64,000 bases of DNA from Holothuria scabra (taxonomy: Eukaryota > Echinodermata > Holothuroidea > Aspidochirotida > Holothuriidae): positions 19,733,318-19,797,317 of the forward strand of contig CM074188.1 of NCBI GenBank assembly GCA_037179385.1, in the 5' to 3' direction. The translations under genes and the position numbers were made by a program. Shown one piece after another: positions 46,072 to 56,862 of this stretch; the stretch's first letter is position 1; every line of letters begins with the position of its first letter. The notes beneath the pieces are model-generated. The model searched no databases and was not told the DNA's origin. It saw only the letters and a program-made list of their open reading frames with translations.

Positions 46072-47135
46072 CTAAAAACAAAGAAAAACATGTATATTTA
46101 AACATCATTTATGACTGACAGTGTAGATAGACTGCAAGAGATGTGAGTAGTTTGTTTTTTTTTTTTTTGAAGGAAAAATGCAGTCACCACAATCTCATTT
46201 CAAATATTTACGAGGTATCAGGGTTGCACTGTAAAGTATGGTAGCCAGGGATTCCGCCAGAAACTCAAAAAGGAGAGGGGGCATTCACTACTGCCAAACC
46301 CCAGGTCTGAATTGATGCTGTCCTTGGCTAGAGTTACAGGTGGGATTGCTTCAAGGCCACTGTAAAGTGCAATCTGAAAAGTTTTTAAGGCTATATATTT
46401 AAGAAAATTCAAAAATTGCTGCAAATGTGTCCTCTTCTTAAAGAAACCAAAACACTGACATTTATTTTTATTGTTATGATAATGAAAAGGGGGATATTAC
46501 AATTCTGGAAAGGTGCAACAATCCCCCACCCTTTACTCCACTCCCCCATCTTTGAAGAGAACACCTGTCAATTCGCCAGGGGGTTGTGACAGTACGTAAA
46601 GTTTCCTGACCATCACAGACTGTCCATTACTGTACTTATCTATTGCTCAGGGCTACATTTGCTGGAAAAAAGAGTTACATACCCACTTTAACATGCTATT
46701 TATTACTTCTCTGCTCTGTTTTAAACACAATATCTAATAAAAAACTAGAAACAACAAATACTGCAGGGTATATGCTTATCACTAATGTGTATATCAGCAA
46801 AATGAGATACTTTGCAAAACATAACACCTGTCATAATGATGTTCTTTGGAGTCTATGAAGGTTGGCTGTGGGAGCCCCAGACACCTCCCCCCCATCAGCA
46901 CACCAGTGTCCACTATGCTTCCATTATCAGTATCTCAACTGACACTCAGTTTTCTCTGTAAGCAGCTACAGCCGTGGTTAGTAGGCTCCAAGAGTGGCTC
47001 TTTGGGAATGTATAAATATATTTTTCTCAATGAATAATTAAATTTACTCTAAAGTTACTCTTTGTTTACCTTGGATTTATACAAATCCTGCGTTCTAAAA
47101 TATCATGAAACACACTTGAAGAAGAGAGCATATGG
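46072..47135. other. SNX1/2 intron or upstream DNA, nothing recognised
   Basis: No upstream SNX exon was found. CAGGGATTCCGCCAG near 46233 looks like one end of a hAT-like element, but a matching far end was not identified. Confidence 0.45.
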
Positions 47136-47376
47136 GTTAGTTCTATGGAGTTTTACAGCCCACTTTCTAACCAACTTAGTTTAAGTAAAGCCAGCCTAGG
47201 AATTTTTTGCAGTTGTGGCTCACTGGCTTGTTTTCCCTCCACCATTGCTTACAATATGTTGAGCACCAACACAATGGCAGAAGGTTCCATTTTTAAAGTC
47301 ATTGGTATGACCTGGCTAGGAGTTGAACTCCAACTGCACATCTGATGCTCTAACCACTTAACCATGCAGGGTACTT
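47136..47376 (-). repeat. tRNA-derived SINE, nearly complete, minus strand
   Basis: On the minus strand it has a tRNA-like head with A box TGGTTAAGTGG (47354-47364) and B box GAGTTCAACTCC (about 47319-47331), then a body sharing CCAGGTCATAC, AATGGAACC, GCCATTGTG and GTGAGCCACAACTG with the plus-strand copy at 50178-50409. A and B boxes form the internal pol III promoter typical of SINEs. It is not a functional tRNA: there is no complete cloverleaf. Confidence 0.8.
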
Positions 47377-47430
47377 GTGAGAATTAGCTGTTGCTGGAAA
47401 CAGTTTCATAGGCATCTAAATGCACTTTAA

Positions 47431-47550
47431 AGGACAAATTACAGTAAGTCACTCCAAACTGAAGTACAGTAGTGTAGAATACTGTCCTGTTTTATGATTG
47501 GCTCATCAGAGTCAATGTCAATGTGACAATGTGGCAATGTTTTTTGTCCT
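47431..47550. mobile_element. Short TTAA-flanked MITE, family D
   Basis: A 120-bp unit with inverted ends AGGACAAA and TTTTGTCCT (one-base slip), TTAA on each side (47427-47430 and 47551-47554), and internal tandem TCAATGTGACAATGTGGCAATG. No coding capacity. Confidence 0.65.
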
Positions 47551-47610
47551 TTAATAAGAAATTTACTAGGAGTAAATGCTTGGTTTATCTGAAATATTGA
47601 TGCAAATATG

Positions 47611-49037
47611 ATCCAGGGTTGGGTTTTTGCCGGAAAAAACCTGTTTTTTCCGGGACAGCGGTAAAAACTGGTAATAAGTGGTTATTACCGGTAAAAACTG
47701 GTAGAAACTGGAAAAAACTTCTCCGACAATTACAAGTGTGGAGTTGCTCTAGCCCATCACACATGATGAATAATTCAAATGAGACAGAGTTGTTTACATG
47801 ACTTTAAGATTCTATTTTAACTTGAAAATTAAGCAATAAAACTTGCCAAAGCTAGAATGAAAACAAAAATGCCAGTATTACAATGTTAGGAATAAAGCCT
47901 TAAAAATTAAAAGTGGTAAAACTTCAACTACATACTAACACTAAAAGACTGAGAGTTAATGTTTTCTTCAAAATTACTGGAATATCAAACAAGGCCTCAC
48001 AAAATGAGGATAAATGAAATTGTTCATGTTTAGTGGTAAGCCTTCTTTAAAATTGTAAAAGGAATGGAAGGCTGTCATTTCTCGTTAAAACAAAGGTTGG
48101 TATATCTATATATGTACAGCCAAGTGGACAAAAGCACAATGTAACCTATGGGCATATAGACTTCTTTACAGTGATAGTTTGTCTTAGCTCTCTCCTTGCA
48201 TTTATACAGTATCAGTACAGCACAGTTTACAAAGCAGTTTTGAAAAGAAATTTCTTTGCCTTAAAGGGGCTCATTGAGTTGATATCAATAACTTAATGAG
48301 AGGGATAAAGGGTCAATACAACATGACAATGCTTATAGATATCATAATAAGTCAGGTTTCATATTCAATGGTTATGGGAAGACCTAAAATTTTGAATTTG
48401 TAATGTCCTGACGTGTAACGGATTTGTGCAAAATTTGAGAAAGTGTCTGGTCACTATTTTTTGAAAAGCAACTGAACCGTTTCGTTCTTACACATAAAAG
48501 AGTCATTTGGTTGTAGGATATGGGGATTGTCTTAGATTGACCATTTGGCATTGGTAAGTGAAGAAAACTTAACGGGTTTGGAAAAATTTGTGGAATTTCA
48601 TGAACCAACTCAATGAGCCGCTTTAATGTTAAGCTCAATACAATGTGGAAATTGATCAATTTATATCACAGGTGAGAAAATAATGACGTACAGTAAGTTA
48701 TCAATCTTCATGACTAGATTTATACTTTATAGTACTGTATGATCTCAGTGTAAATCTGGCAAAATGTAACACAACTCACTAAAAATGATCCATCCAGACC
48801 CTTACATGGTAAATTTAATAGCCTAAAATGGTCAGTCTTGATGTAAAATAATGATTTTCATGCTTTAACCTTGAAAAAAGTAAGAAAAAGTTGTTACTTA
48901 AAACATTTTATTCAATGTAGCAGAATAGGTTTTTTCCGTTTTTTCCATTTTTCGGCAAAAACCTGTTTTTACCGGGACGGTTTTTACCGGTAAAAACCAC
49001 TGGTAAAAACTGCCTGTGGCAAAAACTGCCAACCCTG
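47611..49037. mobile_element. hAT-like element with AAAAACTGG-type subterminal repeats
   Basis: The left end CAGGGTTGGGTTTTTGCCGG (from 47614) is inverted at the right as GGCAAAAACTGCCAACCCTG (ending 49037). Both ends carry several GGTAAAAACTGG/CCGGTAAAAAC repeats. The flanks CAAATATG (47603-47610) and CAAATATC (49038-49045) agree at 7 of 8 positions if three bases (ATC) are added to the left end, consistent with an old 8-bp hAT duplication. No transposase; a TTAA element is nested at 48265-48622. Confidence 0.75.
48265..48622. mobile_element. TTAA-flanked MITE, family B, copy 1 (nested)
   Basis: The inverted ends AGGGGCTCATTGAGTTG and CAACTCAATGAGCCGCT lie between TTAA sites (48261-48264 and 48623-48626). 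It is inserted within the hAT-like element at 47611-49037 and is therefore younger. A diverged copy is at 62431-62794. Non-coding. Confidence 0.88.
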
Positions 49038-49045
49038 CAAATATC

Positions 49046-50177
49046 ATAGGACAGATGCTTTGTTAGAGAAATAAGAAGAAAATCGTGAGATGTAGCTGTT
49101 GCTTCAAAATAAGTTTGGGTATGACTGCTCTTGACTTTACGACCTGAATAAGACCTTTAAGACATAGAATACAGTTCTAATGTTGCAATAAAAAAAATGT
49201 GGGGTACTGTACTCCTCTGATGTCTGTCGGACTGCACCTGTTGTCCTTGAAAATTTGTCACCACATATCTTCATCAGCAACCAAAGTATTAGCAATTACA
49301 TGAAGTCAATAATGGAATCTTTAATATCGTGTTGCCTTTGAACCAGTTCTTGAAGGTTGAGCCATGATCAGTCACCCCAACCTTCATTTTAAACTTTACA
49401 GTGAAAGGGCAAGGCCAAGTTAAAAAGAAAAAAAAAACCATTTCACATCAGTTTTTTTTTCTCAAGAGAGGAGGATGAAGTGCACTTTTTTAATTTTTGT
49501 GTTTTTTTTTTTTCCAAAGCGCAACAGTACTGTAGTTTTCTGACATCTGTGGTGAATGTGCACAAAATATAAGTGAATGTAGACACACAAAACTGAACAT
49601 GCAGTATAACCATTTTATAACGTTGTTTCAGGTTTAGCAAAACCTTCTTTAACACTCCCCAATCTAAATACAATACATACCTTTGTATTTGTCTTCTATA
49701 GACAAACATCTTACAATAGCAAAGACACAAGTACCACCACAGCAGCATTACAGGGAGCTAAGTACAGTGTCTTTAAATACTGTGAATACACACAATGAAA
49801 GAAATGACTGGCTAGTTTTTACTGCATGAACCTGCAGTAAGACCATTTCACGAATACAGTATTCATAATTTTTTTTCTCTCATTTGGGTAGCACATAAAA
49901 AAAAATTAATTCCATGCTGCAGTACTACACCCAAAAAGGGAAGCAGGGGGGGGGATATGAAACACATTTTCTTTTACATTTTACACTGCGCCTCAAAATG
50001 AAGGCAAACATTGACAATATGAGGAGCTGTAGTAGTTGTTCCAGATTTATTCTCAATTATTAGTGAAATCTTTTAAATCTCCTCTTTACTACAGGTCTTT
50101 CCATCTTTACATACCTTTCAGGATGTGGCCACACACAGACATTGAATATATAAGCAACTGTAAAATAAGGGACCAAC
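49046..50177. other. Non-coding stretch, nothing recognised
   Basis: AT-rich sequence. Around 49365-49425 the phrases CAGTCACCCCAACC and GAAAGGGCAAGGCC resemble the ends of family A MITEs and may be a remnant. Possible very short exons around 49690 and 50110 were considered and rejected. Confidence 0.45.
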
Positions 50178-50409
50178 TACATGGCCAAGTGGTTAGAATA
50201 TCCAGCTTGCAGTCGGGAGGTTGGGAGTTCAAGTCCTCGCCAGGTCATACAGAAGACTTCAATAATGGAACCCTTTTGCCATTGTGCTTGGTGCTCAGCA
50301 TATATGGAGCAGGGAAAACAAGCCCATAGGCCACAACTGGAGAAAAGGCTGTGGCCAACTTGACTTGAGCCAACTGGTTGGAAACTGGGCTGTAAAACTC
50401 CACCTATTA
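50178..50409 (+). repeat. tRNA-derived SINE, plus strand
   Basis: The tRNA-like head has A box TGGCCAAGTGG (50182-50192) and B box GTTCAAGTCC (50227-50236), followed by a family body (CCAGGTCATACAGAAGACTT, AATGGAACCC, GGTGCTCAGCATA, CCACAACTGGAG, CAACTGGTTGGAAACTGGGC). It ends near a CTAAC-like tail. The body is shared with the copies at 47136-47376, 56101-56232, 40609-40690 and 33048-33126, so this defines a family within the window. Confidence 0.82.
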
Positions 50410-51852
50410 AAAACTAACAACCCAGAGAGGGTAATTTTGTCATGATAAAGATCAATTCATGGAATGGGATACACAGGTAAATCTACAGTAATACAAATTG
50501 TTGTGAATGCATTTTTTCCCTATAATACCAAAATGTGACCCAGTCCCAGCTGCCAAGAGTGTACTTCACATTGATGTCATTTTCTAGGTAGATTTATTAC
50601 TGTATCGGTTGGCATTTTGTTATTTAATAAAACACAAACAGAAACTTCTACTTTTATACTGTAATCATATTACAAGTTTACCATTTATTCTTCCTAATAA
50701 ACAAGTGGGTCTACTGTACAGAGTAGACTCATTCAGCAGCTGCTTACTGTTAGGCCTATAATGGGTGGAGGGTTGGCAATTAGTGAAAGATAAGTTTTAA
50801 TTTATTAGGGCACAGCCACAGTTTACTCATACATCAGCTGCAGCACTACCTTCCTGTATATTTTTTTGTGCTGTAAATGTGCCCACTATGCTCTGTTACC
50901 TTAGGCAAGCTTGGTTAATTATCTTGCAGACAAACTATTTCAGTAACCAGTACAGTAGCTGAACAAATTCCTTCACCAAGTTTACGACAGTGAATTTATG
51001 AGACTGTTCCCAGTCACCCAAACCTCATCATGAAATAATAAATTGCTTAATTACTAAGGCAGACTAACTTCTCTTAACAGTTCCAATACTGTATATCTTT
51101 GACAACACCTCAGGCAGGCCTACGGTACAGATAAATCATTGTGCACCAGGCACACTAATGTTTAGTATTAAACTGCAAGTACTTACAGTAGTTACATGAT
51201 CAGGAAAATCTTGGAGACAATACAAAAAATTTCTTCATACAGTACTTACATAGAAGTAGAGAGGATTTTTTTCATGATTGGTACCTGTGCAGAATTTCAA
51301 AGAGTACATAGCTTGGCATCTGCATTCATTTCAGAAAAAATGCCATGTACAGTAGGCCTATACTGTACTGTACAAAATGAATAACCACCTCAAAATTTTG
51401 TCTCTTTTTATCAATAATTTATATTTTATTAACTGTCTTTAAACAGCTGGAACCAAAGCATTTTTTCCATGATGAGTGACAGGCTCACTGTAGATTATGA
51501 GGTCCCCATGACCCATGTATCAGAACAAGTTGGTACAGAGACTGATGCTCCTGTACATACTGTGCTTGAGCCTAACCATTGGATAATTTGATTTTGCCAC
51601 AATTGAATGGCACTGTGCTCTATAGGTATTCAGCATTCCATGATGTGAACATCCTCACAGCAAAATTTAGCAGCCTTTTAGAGAGTCATTAGTGGCACAA
51701 TATGGGATCCCTAGTAAAATCATTGTGTTCATATTGGAGTAATTAGTACAGTTTTAAGTATGAATGAAAACATTCTTGAGCATATTCATGTATTGCGACA
51801 TAACAAATGAACATTAACAGATATCAAACTTGTACACAGTAGCATAAATTAC
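50410..51852. other. Non-coding stretch, nothing recognised
   Basis: AT-rich sequence with many TACTGTA/CAGTA strings. No exon, RNA gene or bounded repeat was recognised. Confidence 0.45.
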
Positions 51853-51856
51853 TTAA

Positions 51857-52427
51857 AGGCATATTCTGGTGACCTTTGACCTGGGTGTTGTAAGAGAAGG
51901 AAAAATTTTCTACACCATGTCCTTCAAACCCTGTCTCAATACCATTTTCTTAACTCAAGATATCTCACTTTAAAGATTGGGTATTTTTGTTTAAAAATAC
52001 CTCTGCTTTTCAACAAAGCATCCGGAAGTTATGTAATGTGGGCACATTGCCTCAAATTCCTTTTGTTTCTTTTTATAAATGAAGGTCCTGTTTGTCCTTG
52101 AAATTTGATACTGTTCGAATGTTTGAATATCTTTTCCTGCTGATCTAGCATTACCCTTCACCATATGAAGAGTACAACCACCAATGTTGCTTAATATTGC
52201 CTGCAGCAGAGTCAATATTATAAATAAATTGAATGCAATGTCAAATTAATGTGTCACGATTACATCACAGATCACCCATGATGCACCAAATCTCAAGAAA
52301 ATTGCATTACTTTAAAAAATTTGTATCTTCTGAACAGTATATGCTATTGAGATGCAGTTTTCACCTCCTGAAAGAAAACTTTTCTGCATATTTTGACGTT
52401 AATGAATTTTGTCTCCAGAATATGCCT
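51857..52427. mobile_element. TTAA-flanked MITE, family C, best copy
   Basis: The inverted ends AGGCATATTCTGG and CCAGAATATGCCT lie between TTAA sites (51853-51856 and 52428-52431). The interior (for example TTTGTCCTTGAAATTTGATA and TAGCATTACCCTTCACCAT) matches the shorter copy at 32226-32693. 571 bp; the ORFs inside are by-products. Confidence 0.85.
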
Positions 52428-52431
52428 TTAA

Positions 52432-52974
52432 AAGCACAGCAGTGCATCATAATTTATCAGGGTGTAATTTGTATGATAAAAAATAGTAAGCGCAAGAGAT
52501 TGGTAGTGACTGGTAGCACTCTGGGGTTTTCTTCAGTGAAAAGATGTCCAGTGTTTAGAAGCTGTGACTACTCACTGTGTAGCCTCAGAGGGACCTTTTG
52601 ACCTTACCAATGACATTAAAATGAATCACACATTACTAGAATACCATCCTTTTGAAGTACTTATTACTTGTAAATAGAAACTTGTCCGAGAGTCTGAAAA
52701 TGTTATTTTTAAGGCCTTAAGTTTAGTTTCATAAAATCAGCACACCTGTGGAGAACTGTCAAACTCAATAAGGTCCACAGAGCAATGAAATATGACTTGC
52801 TCACCTCTTTTTCATTTAAAATAGACTTAAAGGTATGGTCACTTACCAGCAAAAAGCATTGATTTTACTTACAGCGTAACAAGTAAAAAAATTAGATTTC
52901 GCAATGAAATATCTGGTGGAATTATATCAATATCTTCTACTGAAGATACATCTCCTCAAAGTTTGCATGTTTCT
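52432..52974. other. Non-coding stretch, nothing recognised
   Basis: No exon or repeat copy recognised between the family C element and the dispersed repeat at 52979. Confidence 0.45.
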
Positions 52975-52978
52975 CCAG

Positions 52979-53142
52979 TCAGGGAATAATTTAGCATTCA
53001 AATTTTGCGTAGAAGTTTTGAAGATTTTTGAGGTTTTTCACACATTATTTGTGAAAATGCAAGGGTTATGCACACAAAAAATTGCTACACAATTTTTCAT
53101 TTGTGTAGCATTGAACTTGGCCTGTTTTTGTAGCAAATTGCA
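52979..53142 (+). repeat. Dispersed repeat, copy 2 (partner at 20080-20236)
   Basis: It begins CAGGGAATAATTTAGCATTC and carries AGTTTTGAAGATTTTTGAGG, GTTATGCACACAAAAAATTG and TGTGTAGCATTGAACTTGGC, matching the 20-kb copy in the same orientation with a small insertion near 53111. Family not recognised. Confidence 0.75.
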
Positions 53143-56100
53143 ATGCGATACTGGATAAATTATACCCTGCCAGTAACTTGGTGGCTATGCAAAAATAATG
53201 ATGCAGAGTGTTGAACTGTAACTGGCATTTCTTCTTTTCACACTATACTACTTATCTCTTAATTACTAACTACTGTAGGTATGGTTTATGATTTTGTAAT
53301 TGATACTGATTATTTTTGAGGATGCTTTATTTGAACTTCCAAAATGAAGTTCTCAGCACAAAACAATGTCCCAACTTGAAAATGAAGGTTGTAAAAACAA
53401 AAGATGGCATTAGCCATGTATGGCCTGTCAGTCTCTCGACATTAAAAGATTTGCATATTGAGCTCAATTTTATGTACCATTACAGTCATTCTACCTGATT
53501 GAAAAAGGAAAATGCATTAAATTATTCTGCACAAACTACTCAAACAACATTGAAGCAGTGCATTTGAACAGTGAGGATATCCTCATCAAATATTTCAAAT
53601 AACACCATCCATGTGCCTAGAGTCTTAACACAAAAACTGAATACAGTACTACTACAGTTTCAGAACATACAACATACTGAATGTATTACATTAAAGTACC
53701 CCTTCTAGTGAAAACATTTAACATTTTCCTGTGAGATGTTGCTTACCCCCCCCTCCCCCATTAAAAAAAATAAATAATTCAAGCTCATTTGCTAGTGAGA
53801 TAATTCAAAATTTCACACAATTTTTAGGATTGACATCCGGATATCCAGATATCTGTCCAAATTCTATGATCCTACCCCCCTCTAAGCCCCTAGCCCCTAT
53901 TCTTCTTCAATTTAAAACCCACCTGTGGTTGAGAATAAAAAGGTTTCCCTAGCACTGTTCTCTTGTAACACCCTGTTCACCTTTTTCATATCCGCTCACC
54001 TTTGTCCAGACTCGAATTCACTTACATGATATGTGCTCACCTGTGCAATAAAACATCAAGCCAGTTATACAGCTAGTTATAAATGGATCACCCTTCTAAT
54101 GGTCAAATTCTTTTAACTGTTTATTCAACAAAAATACACCCTACCATTCTTCTCTTCATTATTTCATCCCTTCTTTTCATGTAGAACAGTACAATAAAAA
54201 AATAGGTAACATTTTCATATAAGATGTTCTGTTTAAAAATGAGCTGAGGTAGATGTACTGTATGTTTTTCTGCAAAATTAATTAAATTGTCTTAAACATC
54301 CGTAAACCATGTAAGTAAAACAGTGCATGAAAATGCAATGGCAGACTTCAAATATATGTTAGTTCATGCCTACATAAAAAAAAAAAATGGGTCAAACAAT
54401 GTTTGTACTATTAACAGTGCTGCACTGTATGTAGTGTTTACGACTCCACCTGCAGTCTATAGACATCTCTAGAGCTCCCTGTGAAGTTCATGTGTTTGTT
54501 CTCTCACATAAAATTGATCACTCGAGCTAAAGAAAATTAGGTTTATGGGATTTAATCATGGTTATGTTGGATAGCTGACTGACGCCCAAGGAGTAACAAA
54601 TTTATCACCTCCTGATAGCACAGCCTGAATAGCATTGATAGATGGAACACTGGCCTAGATAAAAGATGATGCAGATAGGTAATCAGAGAAGGATGTGAGC
54701 TAGTATTTGAAAACATGCAGAGCATACATGTGCACCGTCATGTTAATAAGACTGCTATAAAAAGAGACAGCAGTAAAACTTAAAGCCATGACTGATCGGA
54801 TGCCTGCAAAAGTAAATTGGTAGACTGATCGGATGCCTGCAAAAATAAATTGATAAAGGTAACCATTGTTTACAATTACAAACTGATTAATGCCTCACAA
54901 AATAAACATTGCTCACAAGATTGATTTTAAGAGTAAATGAAGTGAAAGATTAAAATTCTCTTTGCATGATAAACAAAGAAAAGCCATCCCATGTTAACAG
55001 CACACATGAATTTTCTTTTCCAGCACTATTGATGTTATTCTCTTTTAAATCTAGAACATTGCCATTCATTTTTTCTTTCTTTCCATTTTCAATTTTTCAG
55101 GATTAAAAGTGGAAAGCTGAAATGATATGATATTAATATATTCAAAATGGTGAATAGAGAATAAATCTAAATACAAATTAAATTGAATGGCAATTTAATA
55201 CCACACTATGCTGTTCTTCAAATGTAATAACATTCTTCGAGACTTTAATAAAAGAGCAAGTGAGGTAGTTTGTTCAATCTCCCACCTTTAAATCAATCTC
55301 AAACACAAATTGATTTGCTTCACTGAGCAAAAGTCCAATTTAGTATGAAGCTCAAGAAGAAGGGGAAAAGTGATGAATATCTTGAAGAAGTGCAGGCCAG
55401 ACAAAAATATGACACACTTAAGTTGCTGGAAAAATTAGGATGCACACACATACTGCAAGCCCACCAGGGTAGACACTGTGAACTTCTCTCCTTATATTTG
55501 ACCTAGTAAACTAGGCTAACATTGCTTCCATATTTTGTGCTTCAGCTCACAAAAAAGTATTTCAGCAGTTTAGTCCACACAATCCATTGATCATTAAGCA
55601 CCTGTAGCTGACTGCTTCCCACCCCCCCAAAAAAGGACCTCCCCCTCTCCCCCACCCACCCCCCCCACCCCCAAAAAAGAAAAGGACAGATTGAAAATGT
55701 TATCCATACAGTTAAAACAGTGAATGTGATCAAATTTAAAAGAAAATACTTTTTTGTCACACAACAACATTGACCAAATATTTTCAACATCCAAATGTAA
55801 GTTTTCATATATTAAGTGTATTTGTTAAAAAAGAAGAAAAGGATAAAATACATATTCCATGACAAAGAGTGCTTTCATAATTGTTCTCACACAGGGATTT
55901 ACTATAGATCAGGATTTGATCAAAACCTTCACACCTTTTTTTGTAGTTTGAAAGCTCAAACACCCAAGGTAAGATCTCGAGAGTTTGATCCATCAAATAG
56001 GACAAATCAGATCTGAAGTGAGGGAGAGAACTGTGTGTCAGAGCTTACAAAGTTGACGTGCACTGCCAGCACTTGAAGCTGCATCTCATAATTAACTAAG
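53143..56100. other. Non-coding stretch, little recognised
   Basis: A small tandem duplication occurs at 54790-54854 (GACTGATCGGATGCCTGCAA twice). C-rich runs lie at 53746-53760 and 55619-55675. No exon with convincing splice sites was found, although donor-like GTGAGC/GTAAGT strings occur near 53985-54036 on the minus strand. Confidence 0.45.
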
Positions 56101-56232
56101 CAATGGAGTAGGAAAAACAAGCCAGTGAGCCACAACTGGAAAAAGGCTGTGGCTGACTCGACTTAACACAACTGGTTGGAAACTAGGCCGTAAAACTCAA
56201 TCTAACCTAACCTACTGTAACCTAACCTAACC
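56101..56232 (+). repeat. tRNA-SINE 3' part with CTAAC-repeat tail
   Basis: GCCAGTGAGCCACAACTGG, AAAAAGGCTGTGGCTGACTC and CAACTGGTTGGAAACTAGGC match the SINE body, followed by a tail of CTAAC repeats (TCTAACCTAACCTACTG and onward to about 56232). The head is truncated. The tail is the clearest view of the family's 3' simple repeat. Confidence 0.75.
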
Positions 56233-56312
56233 CCATAATTAACTAAAGAACAATATTTTGGAGTATCCCTGTTGCCATAAAAAATATGCATATAACACAT
56301 TCCAACCATTAC

Positions 56313-56858
56313 AAGAATAGTCCTGAGCCAAATTTACATTTGAAATGTTACAAGAGTAACATATTCTAAGCATTTTGGTGAAAGGTTCATTTTTAACCAT
56401 GTTCTATTCTTGGGATTTTTGCAATAGATGTTGACACATTTTCTATAAAAAGTGAACTTTAAGCAAGCAGGTATGATGTCATGGATTCACGTTGTTGGCC
56501 AATGTTTTGTTTTTATTTTTCATCCTTTTAGTTTGACCTTGAATTTATTAGAGATGCTGTCTTGTCCCTAAGGTTTATTAAGTTTTCAAAATCCCATTGC
56601 TCAGAATGCACCTATGGTATCAATATATCACAAGTTATGTTGCATAAAATTGGTGGTAAATTACAAATAAAAACAAACCATCGGCCAACAATGTGGATCC
56701 ATGATATCACACCTGCTTGCTTCAAGTGCACTTTTTATAGAAAATGTGTCAACTTCTATTGCTAATATCTAGGGAGTAGAACATGGGAAATAAAAATTTC
56801 ACCAGACGCCTAGAATATCTTCCTCTATAAAAAATTTATTTGGCTATGGACTGTTCTT
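56313..56858. mobile_element. Palindromic TTAA-type element, family F, copy 2
   Basis: It matches the 22960-23502 copy over its full length (ACGTTGTTGGCCAATGTTTT, GCACCTATGGTATCAATATA, CGGCCAACAATGTGGATCC), with the same inverted halves. The right flank is TTAA (56859-56862); the left flank is TTAC (56309-56312), one base decayed. Non-coding. Confidence 0.7.
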
Positions 56859-56862
56859 TTAA

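Noticed and set aside
47319..47364. A and B boxes, considered as a tRNA gene
   Set aside because: No complete cloverleaf or anticodon arm; body and tail match a dispersed SINE family.
49681..50130. Possible microexons on the minus strand (donors near 49684 and 50107)
   Set aside because: The open segments are only about 15-25 nt, do not encode SNX-like residues and lack good acceptors.
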